This document shows positions 35,067-45,191 of a DNA stretch of 45,191 nt, piece by piece. Positions within the stretch are counted from its first letter, which is position 1. Every line of letters starts with the position of its first letter. This stretch comes from Paraglomus occultum. Its lineage: Eukaryota; Glomeromycota; Glomeromycetes; Paraglomerales; Paraglomeraceae. The translations under genes were made by a program, and so were the position numbers. The notes below the pieces were generated by a model. It had not been told where the DNA came from and searched no databases. It was given only the letters and a program-made list of their open reading frames with translations. The stretch covers positions 1-45,191 of the forward strand of contig CAJVPJ010000099.1 in NCBI GenBank assembly GCA_910592205.1, read 5' to 3'.

Positions 35067-38000
35067 TTAAATCCTGAAGAGTTGGAATCCGATTCCAGCA
35101 ACACCCACCATTGCATGCATCACGGGGTTGCTCTCGTATTCTCGATCGCAATTAAATTCTTTACTATGGCCTTCATTCATTGCTTCTTCATTCCTAAACA
35201 AATCAGAATATTTGAGTGGCATTTCTACAATTATGCCTCTCCAAATTCTGCAAGACGTTCAAATTTGCTGCTCTACTTACCATAATGTCATATCTAAACA
35301 AGCGGGATCACAAACATCGACAAACGTGGATGCTTTTAGCTTCACCTTCATGTCATCTTTACATGATGGATTGTCTTCGAGTTTGATATTCCAGACGTTC
35401 AGTCTTTGATCAAGAGAAACCGAGACAAACGTTGAAGCGTTGAGAAATTTTAAACCTTGTAACGAATAATAAATGGATATTTACATATTGGTTATTGGAA
35501 AAGGGAGAGGAATGGATAGCATTATTATATTGTATTCAATAATCAACCTACCCTGAATGCTAGACGCATGCGCATTCTCGACCCTTACTACGCATTCCTC
35601 TGTTCTTTCTATTAATCCTTCTCTGTTTAAATGTCCCTTTTCAAACAACTCTCCTCTCGCCCAATTCCTGACTTTCAAGATCCCCTCGTTAATTCTAATT
35701 TCTATTTCCTTCACCACAATCGCATTGTCATCTCCACCTGATGCAAGCAGGTATCTATATCCGTTCACATGAACAATGTCGAATACATTAACACCTGATT
35801 GGTGTAGAACTGATGTAAATAGTGGTGGGTTAAGGACATGAGGTTGGTGAAGGGAAGAGGGCGCGGATGAAAATGCGCTGGAAGAATGTCTTTCAAATTT
35901 GTCGATATTGTGATTAGATTAAAATTAGTATGCTGGCGAGGATGTGGGTAATCAACAAAATTTAGGCTTCTGAATGTTTTTAGTCGCATACCTATTAATT
36001 ACGTCAGATATGTCCCATACTGCAATGCTAATTTAATCCAATTCGACCGGTCAGAATTTGGTGTTGTCATTGCTCAATATTGCACTCATATCATTAATGC
36101 GTCTTACCGTCCATCCGTTGCTGAAGTTAACACAGCGAATTTGTCTAAAAGAAAAAACAATAGCTACTCATTTAGTACTCATAAAATATAAATAATGGGA
36201 ATTTAATTTTTACCTTTCATTACAAGACCTTTCACTTTTAATATACAATTATCATGAAATTGTCCGATTGCGACAAGTGTAAAAGAGCGCGTTTTTTCTG
36301 TAAATAACCATACCTAAATAAGGTTTGTTAAGTAAAAATCATATCTAGTAATTTTCAAAACATCAATGCTAGCGTCTGGTTACCTACTCTGAGTATAGAA
36401 TCGGAATATCCTGACACAATAACATGTGTTCCGTCAATATTGTCGATTGAATGGACAGAAGTAGACATTATACGCATCTCGGGAATGTCACTTGCAAAAA
36501 AGGATAAAGATTAGTGAAAAACAAATTCGCTTATGGGAAGCCAGATATACGCGCGTAAATCCCAACCTGATACTTGGACAACACCCCCATTCGAGGCAAT
36601 TCACATCAACAAGTGGAGAACCTTCACGGACTATACGATCACGAGGCAGTGTCAATTCTATTTTCCAACAGCGTAGCTCTTCACTCGCTCCACTGGTGAA
36701 CAGCAAAAGTTCTTTGCCTAAAATTAAACGAGTTAGCAAGTAAACGTCGTAATAGTCGCACAAACAGCAAGCAGTAAATACGTATGTTCACATCGCGAGA
36801 TCAGACTTCAAATTTGCACTTACCCTTACTCCATTGGATACTCCTAATAACAGAAGTATGTTTCTTGATACAACAAAGACTTCTGAGACTATTCTGCATG
36901 TTCCCAGGAATATCTACATAAACGAATTGTCATTACAACAATGCTCCGATTATGCAACGACGATGGCTTCAATTATCGTTTCGTCATATAATTTGTATCC
37001 ATGTCTCACTAGTATCCGCCGAATTATCAATATTGTTTCCCAAGTTATCGTTCCCATACATTGAAATAACCTCAGCAAGGAATCTTCGGCTCCAGTAGCA
37101 AATATCAAAGGATAATAGTTGTCAACCGCAATAGGATATCCTACAAAATGCAACAATTCGTGTGAGGTAGGCTAGAGTGGATAATGACGTGATACTCGGC
37201 CAAGAATTCACCTCAAATTCAACTTACGGCAAAACGAAACACTCCGTGTCTCTCGTCCATGAAAATCATCTCCTAATTTACATTCCGTAAATGCGTCATT
37301 CTTTAAGCTTCCTGTCCTGGAGTATATATAGACCTAATCCCAGGAAAATAACGAAAGAAACAAACAATATCATGTATGCATGTAAGATTATGGTGTTTTG
37401 CATTTCCCACAAGACTTAACATTGCCATCATCTCTGTTCAACTACATGCCATCTCCGCCAAAACAAACCTTCTCTTTTCTGATAAACAAAAAGGTAGCGC
37501 TGTCTAGCTTCACATCAGCAGCTGAAAAGTGCCATACTCGGTGTGCACCTCCGCATGCTACACTAAAGATATCGTAGGATTTAGATTGATTGAACACAAA
37601 AAAGCGTTTACGATAGAATCCGAGGAGGAAAAGCGTGTTTTCAAAAAGAACAGCCTATTGTTTGGAATGTGAGAATGCGTGCAGAATGCTTTTTAGTGTC
37701 GATTATGGGTCATTGAAAGTAATGAATAATGATGCAAAAAACAATCGGTAATATCGAACAGTTATTCATACAAAAAATTCACACCTGTTCAAGCCAACCT
37801 TTGGTAATTTTGGCGCGGTAGACTTCTTCTAATTGCAGACAACTATCTGATTCGCCTTTTCCTTTCCATGACCTTGTTTTACCGACTTGTAAATTCTTCT
37901 CGGTTCCTTTCACATAATCACGCTCTCCGCTACCGTCTTTTTCTTTGCACCTTTCTCTGCTATTTTCTCCAAACGCATTTTCGTAAACAACTTCCTTCTC

Positions 38001-41000
38001 ATCCTTGATATTTTCAACATCCCTTGTATATAAATGTTGCTTTCTCAATGCCCCCACTCCTTTCAACCGGTACTTGATGTATTCACCGTCACGACCAGTA
38101 GTATATATAAAAATAAAGTCATTCGCATCATCTGTGGTGTTGTTATCAACTGCGACAAGGGGATATTCTAATGCTATGGATGTCAAAGCTTGTCGACGAT
38201 GCGTTTTAGATTTATATAATATAAGGTACAAAGTAGGTATTTGTGTTGAAGATTGCATCGTATCTGCCAAACATTCGTCATTATTCCGTAAACTTTCGTC
38301 ATTCATTCGGTTATCATCCCCTACTTCCTTTACTTCTTCATATCCTTTGGGAGAGGGTAACTGATAAATACCCAATCCACCTTCCCGTGATCCGCAAAAT
38401 AGTAGTCCATATTGAAATGAGTACGCTGTGGACATTAAGAGAAAGCGAGGAGGAACAGCTAGTTTGAAGAGCGGTCTGACGGGTGACTATCGTTGATAAA
38501 GAAAAATGTAAGATGTCATATAGAAATTATGCATGTGTCGACACGAAACTTTTTAATACAAGCACCATTGAATTTAACCTCCAACTCAAAGACCTTTCAT
38601 CACTTCGTATATCTTACCTTTTCACATTTCAAATCTAATTCCAGCACATAAATGTCATTATGTACAGCATGAGATATTATATATAGCGTGTCTGTAACTA
38701 TTAATATTCCTGTCAAGTCAGTATATGATTCGTAGAACACTTGAACGATCGACTGATTGCGCAAACAAACCATTCGTGTCCAAGATGAACAATTCAAACA
38801 CTTTGTGTGGATGAAGATTTAACTTAATTGGCTAAAGAGCGTAAAAGTAAAAATAGGATAAGTAAAGCAGTCTGATACGAAAAGTGACCAAAAGACAAAA
38901 CAGTTGTTGGAATCGATAAGCAAAAAATGGTCATGTTTGTTACTGACAATGACTTACGTCCAAGACCAATCGAATGAGAATTTATCACTAGCCATCCTTT
39001 TTTTCTTTCACAAACATACCTCAAAGACATGTCGTACGCTCAGGATGAACACTTGTCCATTAATACCTCCGCAACACACAATTCGTCCGCACTTTGATGC
39101 TGTCATCATATTGTAATTCGATAGTTCTGTGGAATAAAATATCGGCGTCCATGTATGCGTTTGATGATTGTGAAGAAGAATGTGGCTACAACAAAAATAA
39201 ATAAGAAGTCAGACGTCAGGATTATCACGTCAAACTTTAACAACGCTCCATATACCATGAAGGATATATATGTCCTATACAGAAAGACAAGTCGTCGTTT
39301 ACCCCAAATTAGTTCCGACAACAATTTCGTCCATGCTGACGATTGCGCAGTTCCGCACATATTCCTTGGTTTCTGATTTTTGGGGCTTTACACAATCTAC
39401 CTACAAAAAAGCCAATCACACAAGCCAAAGGAGAAATACATTCTATTCTTAGATAAAACCGTATAACGGGTTATAACTTGTCCGTCCAAAATGTAAGGCT
39501 AACCTGTAGCTTGTGGTACGTTTCCAGCGGTGGAAGCGGGGCATGTATGAGATCTGCTTCAGAGTCTTTGTATGATGGAAAAGAATGTCAGTCTCTGATA
39601 ATACGAAAGTAGAATATAAAGCAAAAAATTGACCTTGAATTTAATCAAAGTTGCCCAGAGGCAAGTCTAAATGAATTTAATTCGTTAAACCCACCAATCT
39701 TATTACTGCTAACATCTAATAATGACCATAGCCTGATTCCCGAATCTTGGCCACCCGTTGCCTACATAAGATCTGGGCTAATTAATTACACAATATATCA
39801 AACTTTATTTCGTTCAACGTTCCCTTTCCCTCCGTTTTATATACTTACAACAATTCCTTTTTCCTCACAGATACTCAAGCTCCATACATTTTTCCCAACA
39901 TGTCCCTCCCAGCACGCAAGACAATCAATGTCAAGTGTATCTTCAGTATCGCGAACGTTAACTGGATTTTGCCACACGCGACACGTTGAATCCTGATTTA
40001 TGTATAAAATTTTTGATCAATATGAAGATCGAATAAACGATAGATAGCAGTTGAAGCGTGATAAAGGAATTACATAATTATTGGATAATTCATTTAAATA
40101 CAAACCTCAGAAATACTAACGAGATAGTTACCCACTATCTGGCAATCCCATATCCGTGCCATGTGACCGTATAAAGTTATTGGTTTGGTCCTAGAATAAA
40201 AAGACAGGTCCTTGATTGAGAAACGAACGCAACAGAAAGATATGCCATAGTTTCAAGATTACAAATCCAAGCCATAGCGCACTTGTCATTAACGTCGGTC
40301 TTCCAGACACGTATCGTACGATCATCGGAAACAGATGCGAGAATAGATCCATCAAAACTAAACCGTACATTAAAGATAACGCCCTTTCCACGAACGCCAG
40401 AAATCAGTATAAAAGAACGTGTTCATGATAAACTTAAACGTTTCCCCAACATCAATCCACAGCCTCCTCTATCTCCTCCCTGAGCCATACCTCATGCCCG
40501 ACAAATTTCTTCAAAACAACACCATCTTTAACACTCCACAAATGCACTTCATTAAACACCGTACCAGCTGCTAATAGCAACTTTTCCCAGGAATGTCCGT
40601 AAAATCGCGCCGAATACAGAATGCATTGAGATGGACAAGTAACCGCATTCACGACAGCACGGAAAAGGTAAGTGAATCGATCGACAACATTGTGGGCGTA
40701 GGCGACACAGAGATGAGGTTCTGAGAACGCAGACTCGTGGTTTACGGATTCTCCTTCGCGGCCATACACCCAGTTAATGTCGAGTATCCAATCACGTAAG
40801 TTAATGGGAGGAGTTATAAATGTAATTTTACATTTTGGTTTCGGTATGCTTCACGCATTTTTAGTGTACAAACAGAAAAATATCTTAGTACAGAAAACCC
40901 ATGAAATCGTGAATCTTTGAATTATAGATTACATACTCGTCATAACTGAGACTCATCTCCAAAACGCGAACTGTCTTTCCTCCATAGATCACATAAACAC

Positions 41001-41379
41001 AATTATCACTTGTTGGAATTTTCCGTTGCTGTATTTCTTGGGTATCCTTTGCCTGATTGACTATAAATAAAACAATAGTTGACATAACACATGTTATATG
41101 AGTAATCACGAATTCGAATTTTCAAGTAGCCATATGTATATCTTTTTCAAACCATCAACCTGCCTTGCTTCCTTTTTCTCTCACCTAGACTCCTCTATTT
41201 CCCTTACCGTGAACAATTCCTCTTATTCTCAAACATTCTAATCCGACGACAACGTTTAAAAGTTCTCCACTCGGAATGTAAAATACTTTGAGCAATGGTC
41301 CGTGTCCGGCGAGGAGAATTTTACTATTATGGAATTTCAGACTAGTGACTGGCCCAACGTAAAGTATGGAGCTGGGCTG
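35067..41379 (-). CDS. WDR6/TRM734 (RTT10) WD-repeat protein
   Basis: Exons from the 5' side: 41379-41208, 41060-40937, 40848-40491, 40383-40283, 40190-40106, 39992-39849, 39761-39695, 39565-39504, 39400-39303, 39185-39020, 38800-38618, 38486-37783, 37562-37446, 37316-37228, 37140-37060, 36913-36824, 36717-36585, 36490-36388, 36313-36214, 36144-36108, 36027-35992, 35877-35552, 35455-35281, 35193-35067 (about 1,226 aa). WDR6/Trm734 is the partner of the Trm7/FTSJ1 tRNA 2'-O-methyltransferase for position 34. Family marks: GHEGVIFNVRFSFDGSILAS, DDRTIRVW, GHMARIWDCQ, GHVGKNVWSLSI, ATGGQDSGIRLW, ACGGAHRVWHF, FATGAEDSLLR, HQSGVNVFDI, DQRLNVWNI. Exon 38486-37783 holds a charged insertion rich in Lys and Glu. 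Weak points: the donor at 36585 (GTGTTG), the 217-nt intron before 38800, and the start. The first exon shown has no ATG; a six-base exon ATGGCA (41529-41524) would join in phase. Confidence 0.85.
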
Positions 41380-41868
41380 CTGGTAAGCATAGACGGAGAC
41401 ATTGAATGGTATTGGGGGGAAATCGCAATACAGAAGAAAACCAAAGTAAAAAATGTGAGTCGTATGATTGACATGAATTTATCGAGTAAACTATTCACGC
41501 TAATATGTCGACTCACATCATACTGCCATGATTATGATCAGCTAGTGATTTCAGCTATTTAGACTCCAAACCCAAACCCGAATATTAGTAAGTTACCTTG
41601 TTTGCGTTTGTGGAAGCCATCAAGAACGGATAATTTGACCTGTGGCTTGGACATGGCCAAGTAAAATTTACAGTATAAGTAATGCAACTTAATCATGCTT
41701 AATTGACCCAAAGGATCGGGATTGGGCATGTAAAAACTAAATTTTCAAGGAGCCCGCTTTTTTTTTTTCGTGGATCCGGAATGATCTAAAAAAGGGAGAC
41801 CATTCTCTGTGTCTTCCACCACATTTCTCCACCATTCCACTTTTCTGCGTTCGTTCCTCTTTAAAAAC
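41380..41868. promoter_or_regulatory. Divergent promoter region WDR6 / MVD
   Basis: The two genes point away from each other here. A possible first WDR6 exon (41529-41524) would sit inside it. The stretch before the MVD start has a T11 run at 41759-41769 and pyrimidine-rich sequence (41809-41862). Confidence 0.45.
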
Positions 41869-43032
41869 ATGCCCGATTACTATGAAAAAACATGTACAGC
41901 TCCTGTAAACATTGCAGTAATAAAATACTGGGGTAAACGTGACGTTTCTCTCAACCTTCCAACAAACAGTTCCCTCAGTGTAACTCTTTCTCAAGACAAT
42001 CTCCAAAGCAAAACTACAATTCGTGCCGATCCCTCATTTTCCAAAACTCGCCTTTGGCTGAACGGTGTGGAAGAAGACGTTTCGGCAAGCAAGCGAATAC
42101 AAACATGCATTAAAGAAGCTCGCCGGCTACGTTCACTCTACGAGCAACAACTTTTGCGTGATGGTAATTCTGAGGTTGTCCCATTATCAGAATACAATTT
42201 ACATATCTGCTCTGAGAATAACTTTCCAACGGCGGCTGGTTTGGCTTCGTCTGCTAGTGGATTTGCATGCTTTGTCTATACTCTCGCTCAGTTATATTCG
42301 CTTCCCAACTCCTTATCGGAATTATCTATTATCGCTCGTCAAGGATCGGGATCGGCGTGCAGGTCACTGTTCGGCGGCTTTGTCGCATGGGAGATGGGTG
42401 TTAATAATGATGGATCGGATAGCATGGCAGTGCAGATTGCCGATGAGCATCATTGGCCAGAGTTGATTGCGTTGATTTGTGTTGTGAGCGATGCTAAAAA
42501 AGCGATTGGGAGTACTGTAGGAATGCAGGTCACTGTTAAAACTTCGTCGTTGTTGAAAGAGAGGATCGAGTGTGTTGTTCCGAAAAGAATGGAAGAAATG
42601 GTTAAAGCGATCAAGGACAAAGACTTTGACGCGTTTGCTGAATTAACTATGAGAGATTCCAATCAATTTCATGCAGTATGTCTCGATTCTTTTCCTCCGA
42701 TTTTTTATCTTAATGATATCTCTCGGGCTATTATTAGACTAGTCGAGGAATATAATTCGACTTCATGTAATTACAAGGCAGCATACACGTTCGACGCCGG
42801 TCCGAATGCAGTCATTTATACGTTACGGGAGAACGCAGATGAGCTTGTTGGATTGATCAAGAGGTATTTCATGGGTGAGGAAAGAGAACAGATACCAAGC
42901 GGGTTTAGAGCAGACGCTGTACCGATTTTTGAAGAGGGAAGTGTCAAGCAACTCATAAGGACGACAGTTGGCGATGGACCGAGAGTTATAGAGGATGGGT
43001 TGTTGAACGAGGATGGGATGCCAAAGAGCTAA
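41869..43032 (+). CDS. ERG19: Diphosphomevalonate decarboxylase
   Basis: One exon, 387 aa. The enzyme uses ATP to convert mevalonate diphosphate to isopentenyl diphosphate, the last step of the mevalonate pathway. The GHMP-kinase-type motifs are all in place: APVNIAVIKYWGKRD (11-25), LPTNSSLSVTLSQD (30-43), the ATP loop FPTAAGLASSASGFA (119-133), SGSACRSLFGGF, GSTVGMQVTVKTS, and the catalytic Asp309 in TFDAGPNAVIYT. Length is normal for fungi. The open frame extends 60 bases upstream from a GTG, but the first ATG at 41869 gives the usual N-terminus and is preferred. It is intronless although the neighbouring genes average many introns. It supplies precursors for sterols and also for any product of the terpene cyclase at 11-13.5 kb. 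Confidence 0.97.
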   Translation: MPDYYEKTCTAPVNIAVIKYWGKRDVSLNLPTNSSLSVTLSQDNLQSKTTIRADPSFSKTRLWLNGVEEDVSASKRIQTCIKEARRLRSLYEQQLLRDGNSEVVPLSEYNLHICSENNFPTAAGLASSASGFACFVYTLAQLYSLPNSLSELSIIARQGSGSACRSLFGGFVAWEMGVNNDGSDSMAVQIADEHHWPELIALICVVSDAKKAIGSTVGMQVTVKTSSLLKERIECVVPKRMEEMVKAIKDKDFDAFAELTMRDSNQFHAVCLDSFPPIFYLNDISRAIIRLVEEYNSTSCNYKAAYTFDAGPNAVIYTLRENADELVGLIKRYFMGEEREQIPSGFRADAVPIFEEGSVKQLIRTTVGDGPRVIEDGLLNEDGMPKS

Positions 43033-43584
43033 AGATTACGTGAAGTTGGAAGACACGAAGATATAGACATGTTTTGAGGATCCAATTTATTTATTATGAA
43101 TAGAAAACGACATCGTTGCAATAAAAGATTTTATAACAACTATTTGCGTGTGTATGTTCAACGAACATTTTTTCGCGTTTGTGTCACCATTTAGTGAAAT
43201 AATATATGTTGGCGTATAATTTTTAGTATCTCGTGACTTGATAATTTTTGCTGCGCTGAACTAAATTCTTTCAATACTATACAAACATCAAGCCATCGAC
43301 CACCAAAAAAGTTGATGCAAACATCTCGTTTGTTCATTCAAAGAAATTGAAAATTCAGTTGTGTCCGTATTTTATATTGCTAGAACAAAAACCAATAAAT
43401 AACGGTTATATTGTATTTATATTATCAATTCAACATCTACAAACTAATTTCTCGTTCGCCGTTTGCGCTTGATATTGTCTGCAGACACTAACCTTCCTTC
43501 AATTAGAAGTTTGCTTTATCACGTCAATGATCAAATGTCTACAAACTTTATTAGTTGCTTGCACTAGTTACATTTGCGTCTCGC
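43033..43584. other. Convergent spacer MVD / URA5
   Basis: 552 bp between two 3' ends. AATAAAAGA at 43119-43127, about 90 bp after the MVD stop, is a plausible polyadenylation signal. Nothing else seen. Confidence 0.5.
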
Positions 43585-44238
43585 TTACTCTTTAGCGCCA
43601 TATTTCAGTCTATATTCTTCCATATCTTTTAGATGTTCATCATCACCACCTTGTTCTCTTATATAGTTAATAATGTCTTCCAGAGCCACAATCGATATAA
43701 CCTTGATGTTATACTGCATTTCAAGTTCTCGTATGGCCGATTTCTCCCCGATTCCCTTTTCTTGTCTATCAACGGCAACAACGACGCCCACCAATTGAGC
43801 ATTATTGGCTCTGATTATCGCTAGACTCTCTCGTATTGCCGTACCGGCAGTAATAACGTCATCAATTATCAGGATTTTTCCGTTCAAAGGTGAACCGACG
43901 ATATTACCACCTTCACCATGGTCTTTTGCCTCTTTTCGATTGAACGAATATGGAACGTCAAGATTGTGCTCGGTAGATAAAGCGATTGCAGTTGAAGATA
44001 CTAGCGGAATGCCTTTGTATGCAGGGCCAAAGATAACATCGAATGCTATCCCAGAATCTTGAATGGCTGATGCGTAGAAACGGCCAAGGGAAGAGAGAGC
44101 TGAGCCAGTGTTAAATAATCCTGCATTGAAAAAGTAAGGGCTGATGCGGCCAGATTTTAATGTAAAAGTGCCAAACCGTAGCGCAGAGTGTTTTATTGCG
44201 AAACTTATAAAATCACGTTGGTAAGGTTTCAGCGACAT
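43585..44238 (-). CDS. URA5: Orotate phosphoribosyltransferase
   Basis: One exon, 217 aa. It joins orotate to PRPP to give orotidine monophosphate, step five of pyrimidine synthesis. Motifs: [16 protein letters not shown] (25-40), [10 protein letters not shown] (70-79), [11 protein letters not shown] (101-111, the flexible catalytic loop with Lys and His), and the PRPP site [17 protein letters not shown] (122-138). Length fits fungal URA5/URA10. The frame is open further upstream to a TTG at 44286, but the ATG at 44238 gives the conserved start ([10 protein letters not shown]). Intronless, convergent with MVD. Confidence 0.97.
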   Translation of the reverse strand: MSLKPYQRDFISFAIKHSALRFGTFTLKSGRISPYFFNAGLFNTGSALSSLGRFYASAIQDSGIAFDVIFGPAYKGIPLVSSTAIALSTEHNLDVPYSFNRKEAKDHGEGGNIVGSPLNGKILIIDDVITAGTAIRESLAIIRANNAQLVGVVVAVDRQEKGIGEKSAIRELEMQYNIKVISIVALEDIINYIREQGGDDEHLKDMEEYRLKYGAKE

Positions 44239-45191
44239 TTTGCAACTAGGACAATGAGAATACAGTAGTAAAATTTTGCAGATCACATGATATCGTTAGT
44301 ATTAATGTCATGTGATCAGAAAAGTTCGGGATGTTTATAACAAGACGCGCTGACAAAACGTGCTAGTCGTCCGAAGTATATTAAGCCATTGCGTTACAGT
44401 TGAGCATAAGTTAAGTAATATTCGCTTACTTTTCAATTTCAACTGAACTCTTTCTTCCGATTGATGGAAAGACATTTTATAAAAATTGACGAAGTAGTTA
44501 TGGAATGACGTTTAATATAATTACCTCACAACTTGTATACAAAATTGTGGTTCTCGAATGTTTTTACTCATTGTGGCTGTATAATATATACGGACTTTAC
44601 GGGTGATGCAATTACCAGTATCCGCTGCGGTTAAAAAGTTGAAACAGCACGATTTAAAAAGAGACAGCCACACTTTTCAATCGGCTCTCATAGACAAACA
44701 GTTACCAAACCAAACCAAACCCAAGCGTCGCTTGTCCGTTTCAGACATGACTCGACGAAAGTAGAAGAACAACGGCAAACTTTACCCGACGCCAAGGGAA
44801 CGTTTGATGACGTGAATGAATGAATGAATAGAACAAACATTTAATTGTTGGTTCTCGATAATTTAAATACCAATACCCAATCTTTTACACAGTCAAACCT
44901 ACTTTCTACTAGTCTGTCTATCGATATCTTGCACTAATTTTATTTCTCATTTAAATAACCGAATTATAAGATTGGGAATAAAACCTTGTAAGACTGTCTT
45001 ATTCAAAATTTTGAGTCACTAATTATTAAAAAGGCAACGTTAATATTGTAAATTGACTTTATCAACACGTAACCAAGTGCTTTCGTCATACCTGCAGTCG
45101 AATCCATATCATAACTATTTCTCGGTTTAGGCAAAGCTCCAGTAGGTAAGAGTGTGCTGGAATATTTACTCTCTTTCTCGAGACGTGATAA
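44239..45191. other. Upstream of URA5 to window end
   Basis: 953 bp with no frame of note. ATCACATGAT (44282-44291) and ATGTCATGTGATCA (44306-44319), CATGTGA-type palindromic motifs close to the URA5 start, may be transcription-factor sites. A small ACCAAACCAAACC repeat lies at 44703-44718 and GAATGAATGAATGAAT at 44814-44829. Confidence 0.45.

Noticed and set aside
38904-38990. Possible extra WDR6 exon reading DKFSFDWSW with a GTAAGT donor
   Set aside because: It cannot be joined in phase to the exon before (ends phase 0) or the exon after (starts phase 0), so it was left in the intron.
1-45191. CRISPR arrays, bacterial operons or phage genes
   Set aside because: None seen; genes are intron-rich and eukaryotic throughout.

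Overview
The window reads as nuclear DNA of an early-diverging fungus, most likely an arbuscular-mycorrhizal one (Glomeromycotina). It is AT-rich, with compact genes cut by many short GT-AG introns. The strongest lineage clue is a protein kinase with an N-terminal CxxC...CxxC ribbon followed by an IDxFI and EWIPFDxF linker (32.7-34.1 kb), a gene type hugely expanded in Rhizophagus-like fungi. Two related tandem kinases (5.9-9.1 kb) fit the same picture. Exon coordinates were built by hand from open frames, splice sites and reading phase. They are mutually consistent but not transcript-verified.

Layout. 0-2.7 kb is repeat and transposon debris: a Tigger-like remnant with two hairpins, then a 582-bp element with inverted ends. 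2.76-4.22 kb (+) is SWC5/BCNT, a chromatin remodelling subunit. 5.9-7.07 and 7.83-9.14 kb (+) are duplicated TKL-like kinases, one with a degenerate DFG. 11.0-13.5 kb (-) is a stand-alone class II terpene cyclase with SPYDTAW and DVDD motifs, like copalyl-diphosphate synthases. 13.5-23.9 kb is a 10-kb stretch with no gene I can support, rich in microsatellites and homopolymers. From 23.9 kb on the window is dense with conserved genes: OTU1/YOD1 deubiquitinase (-), glutathione S-transferase (+), CUE/CCCH/DUF1771/Smr protein (-), PPIL3-type cyclophilin (+), zinc-ribbon kinase (-), WDR6/TRM734 WD-repeat protein (-, about 24 exons), mevalonate diphosphate decarboxylase (+, intronless) and orotate phosphoribosyltransferase (-, intronless).

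How the parts relate. Most neighbours are unrelated housekeeping genes, arranged in divergent pairs (OTU1/GST, Smr/PPIL3 with only 75 bp between starts, WDR6/MVD) and convergent pairs (GST/Smr, PPIL3/kinase, MVD/URA5). The one metabolic link is terpenoid. MVD makes isopentenyl diphosphate and the class II cyclase would act on geranylgeranyl diphosphate or a similar prenyl diphosphate. They lie 28 kb apart with unrelated genes between, so I do not call this a gene cluster.

The most notable item is the class II cyclase. Fungal class II diterpene cyclase domains are usually the N-terminal half of a bifunctional enzyme, but here the gene stops right after the class II domains and has no DDxxD class I domain.
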